41,220 nt of DNA from Saccharospirillaceae bacterium (GTDB lineage: Bacteria > Pseudomonadota > Gammaproteobacteria > Pseudomonadales > Natronospirillaceae). The stretch lies in NCBI GenBank assembly GCA_007116635.1, contig SKIB01000066.1, positions 1 to 41,220 of the forward strand, read 5' to 3'. A program made the position numbers and the translations under genes. Below are positions 38,296 through 41,220 of this stretch, piece after piece; position 1 is the first letter of the stretch, and the number at the start of each line of letters is the position of its first letter. The notes under the pieces are model-generated. The model had not been told where the DNA came from. It saw only the letters and a list, made by a program, of their open reading frames with translations, and searched no databases.

Positions 38296-39810
38296 ATGTG
38301 CGGTATTGCCGGTATTTATGCCTATTCGCCTGTTAATCAGCAGCTTTACGATGCGCTTACAGTGTTGCAACATCGTGGGCAGGATGCTGCGGGCATTGTT
38401 ACCGCAAGAGATGGCAAGTTCTACCTACGTAAAAGCAATGGCATGGTTCGGGATGTGTTCCGCACGCGTCACATGCAGCGTTTGGTGGGTAATCAGGGCA
38501 TTGGCCATGTGCGTTACCCCACCGCAGGCAGCTCCAGTTCGGCAGAGTCTCAGCCCTTTTATGTCAACTCGCCGTACGGCATTGCTTTGGCACATAACGG
38601 CAATCTGACTAACTCCGAATCCTTGGTCGGTGAAATCTTCCGTTCCGATCTGCGCCACATCAATACCACCTCAGACTCCGAGGTGCTACTCAATGTGTTT
38701 GCCCATGAGCTTCAGGTCGCCAATCAGTTGGTGCCAAGAGCTGAAGATATTTTCCGTGCCGTAGCCGGTGTGCATCAGCGCTGCAAGGGTGCCTATGCGG
38801 TGTTGGCTATGATTTCAGGTTATGGTCTATTGGCCTTCCGAGATCCTCATGGGGTAAGGCCTGTGGTTTACGGTCAGCGTAAAGCAGATGATGGTAGTTT
38901 GGAGTATATGTTTGCCAGTGAGAGTGTCGCTTTGGACTCTTCTGGTTTTGAATTGGTGCGTGATCTAGCTCCTGGTGAGTGTATTTATGTGGATCAAAAC
39001 GGACAATTACACGCTCAGCAATGCGCACCAGATGCCAGCCTAACTCCCTGCATTTTTGAGCATGTGTACTTTGCGCGTCCAGATTCCATCATTGATGGCA
39101 TTCCGGTCTATCATGCGCGTCTAAAAATGGGTCAGGCCTTGGCAGAAAAGATCAGGCGTTTACGCCCCGATCACGACATTGATGTGGTGATGCCCATCCC
39201 GGATACCAGCCGAACTTCTGCGGTTGAACTGGCGAATCACTTGGGTGTGCTCTACCGTGAAGGCTTTATTAAGAACCGCTACATTGGTCGCACCTTCATT
39301 ATGCCCGGTCAGGCGTTGCGTAAGAAATCGGTTAAGCAAAAGCTCAACCCCATTTCTTTGGAATTCAAAGACAAGGTGGTACTGCTGGTTGACGATTCCA
39401 TCGTGCGCGGCACCACCTGCGACCAGATCATCCAGATGGCCCGTGAAGCCGGTGCGAAAAAAGTTTACTTCGCATCAGCAGCTCCTGCCATTCGTTTTCC
39501 AAATGTTTATGGCATCGACATGCCTTCGGCCCAGGAGTTGATTGCCCATGGTCGAACCGAGTCCGAAGTCGAGCAAGCCATAGGGGCTGATTGGTTAATT
39601 TATCAAGATCTGGAGCAGTTGCAGCAGGCTGTTAATGACTGTGCTCAGCAGTCTGTTTCTGGCTTTGATTGCTCGGTGTTTGATGGTCAGTATGTGACTG
39701 GTGACATTGATGCGGCCTATCTAGAGCGTATTGACACTCTGCGTAATGATGGCGCTAAATCCGGTCAGTTGGTCACCGATGCCGTGATTGACTTGCATAA
39801 CGCAGTATAA
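38296..39810 (+). CDS. purF: Amidophosphoribosyltransferase
   Basis: PurF makes phosphoribosylamine from PRPP and glutamine, the first committed purine step. The 504-residue protein begins [10 protein letters not shown] (nucleophile Cys after Met removal), has glutaminase motifs [17 protein letters not shown] and HNGNLTNSE, and the PRPP loop [18 protein letters not shown]. Length matches E. coli PurF (505). GAGG is about seven bases before ATG. It is the last gene of the truA-purF run; a hairpin follows. Confidence 0.98.
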   Translation: MCGIAGIYAYSPVNQQLYDALTVLQHRGQDAAGIVTARDGKFYLRKSNGMVRDVFRTRHMQRLVGNQGIGHVRYPTAGSSSSAESQPFYVNSPYGIALAHNGNLTNSESLVGEIFRSDLRHINTTSDSEVLLNVFAHELQVANQLVPRAEDIFRAVAGVHQRCKGAYAVLAMISGYGLLAFRDPHGVRPVVYGQRKADDGSLEYMFASESVALDSSGFELVRDLAPGECIYVDQNGQLHAQQCAPDASLTPCIFEHVYFARPDSIIDGIPVYHARLKMGQALAEKIRRLRPDHDIDVVMPIPDTSRTSAVELANHLGVLYREGFIKNRYIGRTFIMPGQALRKKSVKQKLNPISLEFKDKVVLLVDDSIVRGTTCDQIIQMAREAGAKKVYFASAAPAIRFPNVYGIDMPSAQELIAHGRTESEVEQAIGADWLIYQDLEQLQQAVNDCAQQSVSGFDCSVFDGQYVTGDIDAAYLERIDTLRNDGAKSGQLVTDAVIDLHNAV

Positions 39811-39835
39811 TTATCCGGCGCCACTTTGCTGCTAA

Positions 39836-39856
39836 GCAGCAGCCCTGAGCTGCTGC
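39836..39856 (+). terminator. Hairpin after purF without a T tract
   Basis: GCAGCAGC (39836-39843), loop CCTGA, GCTGCTGC (39849-39856) give an eight-base GC-rich stem 26 bases after the purF stop, but no T run follows. It may be a 3'-end or Rho-dependent terminator feature. Confidence 0.45.
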
Positions 39857-39901
39857 ATTTGAACCGCCCTTGAGAAAAACTTAAATAAAATCAAATAATT
39901 A

Positions 39902-39929
39902 TTGACCGCGGCTGGGATTTCTGTAGAAT
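39902..39929 (+). promoter_or_regulatory. Promoter of the initiator tRNA gene
   Basis: TTGACC (39902-39907), 16 bases and TAGAAT (39924-39929) each match consensus at five of six positions. The expected start, 6-8 bases after the -10, falls at about 39936-39938, at the mature tRNA 5' end (39937). Confidence 0.7.
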
Positions 39930-39936
39930 CTCTAAT

Positions 39937-40013
<77 letters not shown>

Positions 40014-40020
40014 AATTTTT

Positions 40021-40045
40021 AAAACCAGCTTAGGCTGGTTTTTTT
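40021..40045 (+). terminator. Intrinsic terminator after the tRNA gene
   Basis: AACCAGC (40023-40029), loop TTAG, GCTGGTT (40034-40040) and a further T run; seven-base stem with a preceding A run, eight bases after CCA. Confidence 0.9.
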
Positions 40046-40064
40046 ATGTCTGCCATTTTCCTAG

Positions 40065-40118
40065 TTGTGACTGGCCTTCTACTTGTGACTAATCTCCTGC
40101 CTGTGATTAGGGTCTTAG
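40065..40118 (+). repeat. Three imperfect 18-base direct repeats upstream of sbcB
   Basis: Copies begin TTGTGACT (40065), TTGTGACT (40083) and CTGTGATT (40101), exactly 18 bases apart, in the 191-base gap between the tRNA and sbcB. The remaining ten bases of each unit diverge. It is too short and too degenerate for CRISPR. It could be a decayed tandem duplication or protein-binding sites. Confidence 0.5.
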
Positions 40119-40204
40119 TCTATGGGTTGCCAGTATCTAGTTCCTTGGTATCTGGCGGAGCATCCATTATGCTGAGGTTTTTACGGCTCAGGGCAGGGTA
40201 GAGC

Positions 40205-41220
40205 ATGAACACAATACTTTGGTACGACCTAGAAACCTGGGGGGCAAACCCTCGTCAGGACAGCATAGCTCAGTTTGCTGCCCTGCGCACCACTCTGGAT
40301 TTGCAGCCCTTGGGTGAAGAGCACAATCTGTTTTGTCAGCCCCATCCCTTTAGTCTGCCTTCGCCCATGGCTTGTAAGATCACTGGTCTTGATCCTTGGC
40401 AGGTGCAGCAGCAGGGCCAGCCTGAATGGCAATTTGCTCGCCAATTACATGCCATTTTCCGTCAGTCCGGCACCATCAGTTGTGGTTACAATGTGCTGCG
40501 CTTTGATGACGAAATGCTGCGCTTCCTGTTTTGGCGTAACCTGATCGAACCCTATGGCCGTGAATACGAGCAGGGCAATGGTCGTTTTGACCTGATGGAT
40601 GTCATGAGATTGGCGGCGGCCTTGCGTCCGGAGGGCATAGAGTGGCCGCGCAAAGAGGATGGTGGCATCAGCTTTAAACTTGAGCATTTGGCTGCAGCCA
40701 ATGGTTTGCAGCACGAGCAGGCGCATGATGCCCTAAGTGATGTGCGAGCCACGCTGGCCTTGGCGCAACTGCTGCATCAGCAGCACCCCAAACTCTGGCA
40801 CTGGGCCTTTGCGCTGCGGTCTAAGGATCGGGTTAAGCAATTGCTGTTGTCTCGCCAGCCGGTGCTCTATGTGGCGGGTCATGTGCCTGCGACCCAGGGC
40901 TGTTTAACCGCACTTTGGCCCATTGCACCCAAGCCCGGCAGTGGTAATGAGGTGATCTGCTGGGATCTGCGTCAGTCGCCCTTGCCTTGGCTGGATCTGA
41001 GTGCGGATCAGTGGCGTGCGGCTCTGTACGCACCCAAGGGGCAGTTGTCTGATTTGGGTCGCCCAGGTTTGGTGTCGGTCTTTGTTAACCGTTCGCCCAT
41101 GTTGGCTCCCATTGCCATGTTGGATGAATCGCTTCAGGCTCGCTGGCAGTTGCCTGTTACTCAGTTGCAACAGCACTTGCAGCAATGGCAAGGACATCCA
41201 GAGTTGCTGACTCGGGTGCA
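40205..41220 (+). CDS. sbcB: Exodeoxyribonuclease I (partial, C-terminus beyond window)
   Basis: SbcB digests single-stranded DNA 3' to 5' in recombination and mismatch repair. From ATG 40205 the frame is open to the window end, 338 codons. It has WYDLETWGANPRQD (DEDD exonuclease Exo I), QFAALRT, GYNVLRFDDE (Exo II), ALRPEGIEWP and HDALSDVRATLA (Exo III). These align in order with E. coli ExoI (475 residues), so roughly 130 residues are missing. It follows the initiator tRNA terminator by about 160 bases. Confidence 0.95.
   Translation, partial: MNTILWYDLETWGANPRQDSIAQFAALRTTLDLQPLGEEHNLFCQPHPFSLPSPMACKITGLDPWQVQQQGQPEWQFARQLHAIFRQSGTISCGYNVLRFDDEMLRFLFWRNLIEPYGREYEQGNGRFDLMDVMRLAAALRPEGIEWPRKEDGGISFKLEHLAAANGLQHEQAHDALSDVRATLALAQLLHQQHPKLWHWAFALRSKDRVKQLLLSRQPVLYVAGHVPATQGCLTALWPIAPKPGSGNEVICWDLRQSPLPWLDLSADQWRAALYAPKGQLSDLGRPGLVSVFVNRSPMLAPIAMLDESLQARWQLPVTQLQQHLQQWQGHPELLTRV

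Overview
The window is chromosomal DNA of a gammaproteobacterium, most likely from the Oceanospirillales/Pseudomonadales group. Three things point there. One is a complete System I cytochrome c maturation cluster (ccmABCDEFGHI) followed by smc-zipA-ligA. Another is a leuCDB-asd-fimV-truA-trpF-accD-folC-dedD-cvpA-purF order that, from memory, closely parallels Pseudomonas. The third is FadD, RdgC and YafJ proteins of gammaproteobacterial type. Aspartate transcarbamoylase is the PyrB+PyrI (enteric/Vibrio) type, which argues against Pseudomonas itself. No prophage, transposon, integron or CRISPR array is visible; almost all of the window is housekeeping DNA.

Layout. Positions 1-6063 hold the end of an unknown gene, yafJ, fadD, two alpha/beta-hydrolase-like proteins, pyrBI (minus strand) and a small glutaredoxin-like protein. 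Positions 6076-7823 (minus) hold an FlhB C-terminal-domain paralog and a FliK-type hook-length protein. Positions 7967-23071 form a long co-directional block: ccmA-I, smc, zipA, ligA, an unrecognised ORF, a YheU-like ORF and a DUF2489 protein, with many 1-11 base overlaps. Positions 23078-24438 (minus) hold rdgC and a small secreted protein. A rhombosortase gene and a LysR regulator follow, the latter divergent from leuCDB and asd. After a clear terminator come fimV, a second terminator, and then truA-trpF-accD-folC-dedD-cvpA-purF. The window ends with an initiator tRNA and a partial sbcB.

How the genes work together. The ccm genes export and deliver haem, reduce apocytochrome cysteines and ligate haem in the periplasm. 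smc, zipA and ligA serve chromosome organisation, division and DNA sealing. leuCDB with asd make leucine and the aspartate-family precursor. trpF, accD, folC, purF and pyrBI cover tryptophan, malonyl-CoA, folate, purine and pyrimidine synthesis. fimV, dedD, zipA and cvpA act at the envelope or division site.

I did not find a convincing new multi-gene system. The observations most worth a second look are two nearby alpha/beta-hydrolase-fold proteins that both have Gly in place of the nucleophile Ser; a 13-copy 18-base in-frame repeat in the ZipA linker; an extremely glutamine-rich SMC coiled coil; a rhombosortase implying GlyGly-CTERM substrates elsewhere; an initiator tRNA promoter placed so that the transcript should start almost at the mature 5' end; and a small unknown gene cluster after ligA. 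Several starts were moved from the longest ORF to internal ATG, GTG or TTG codons on ribosome-binding-site and family-length evidence. No gene-free stretch exceeds 300 bases; the longest is the 235 bases upstream of fimV.
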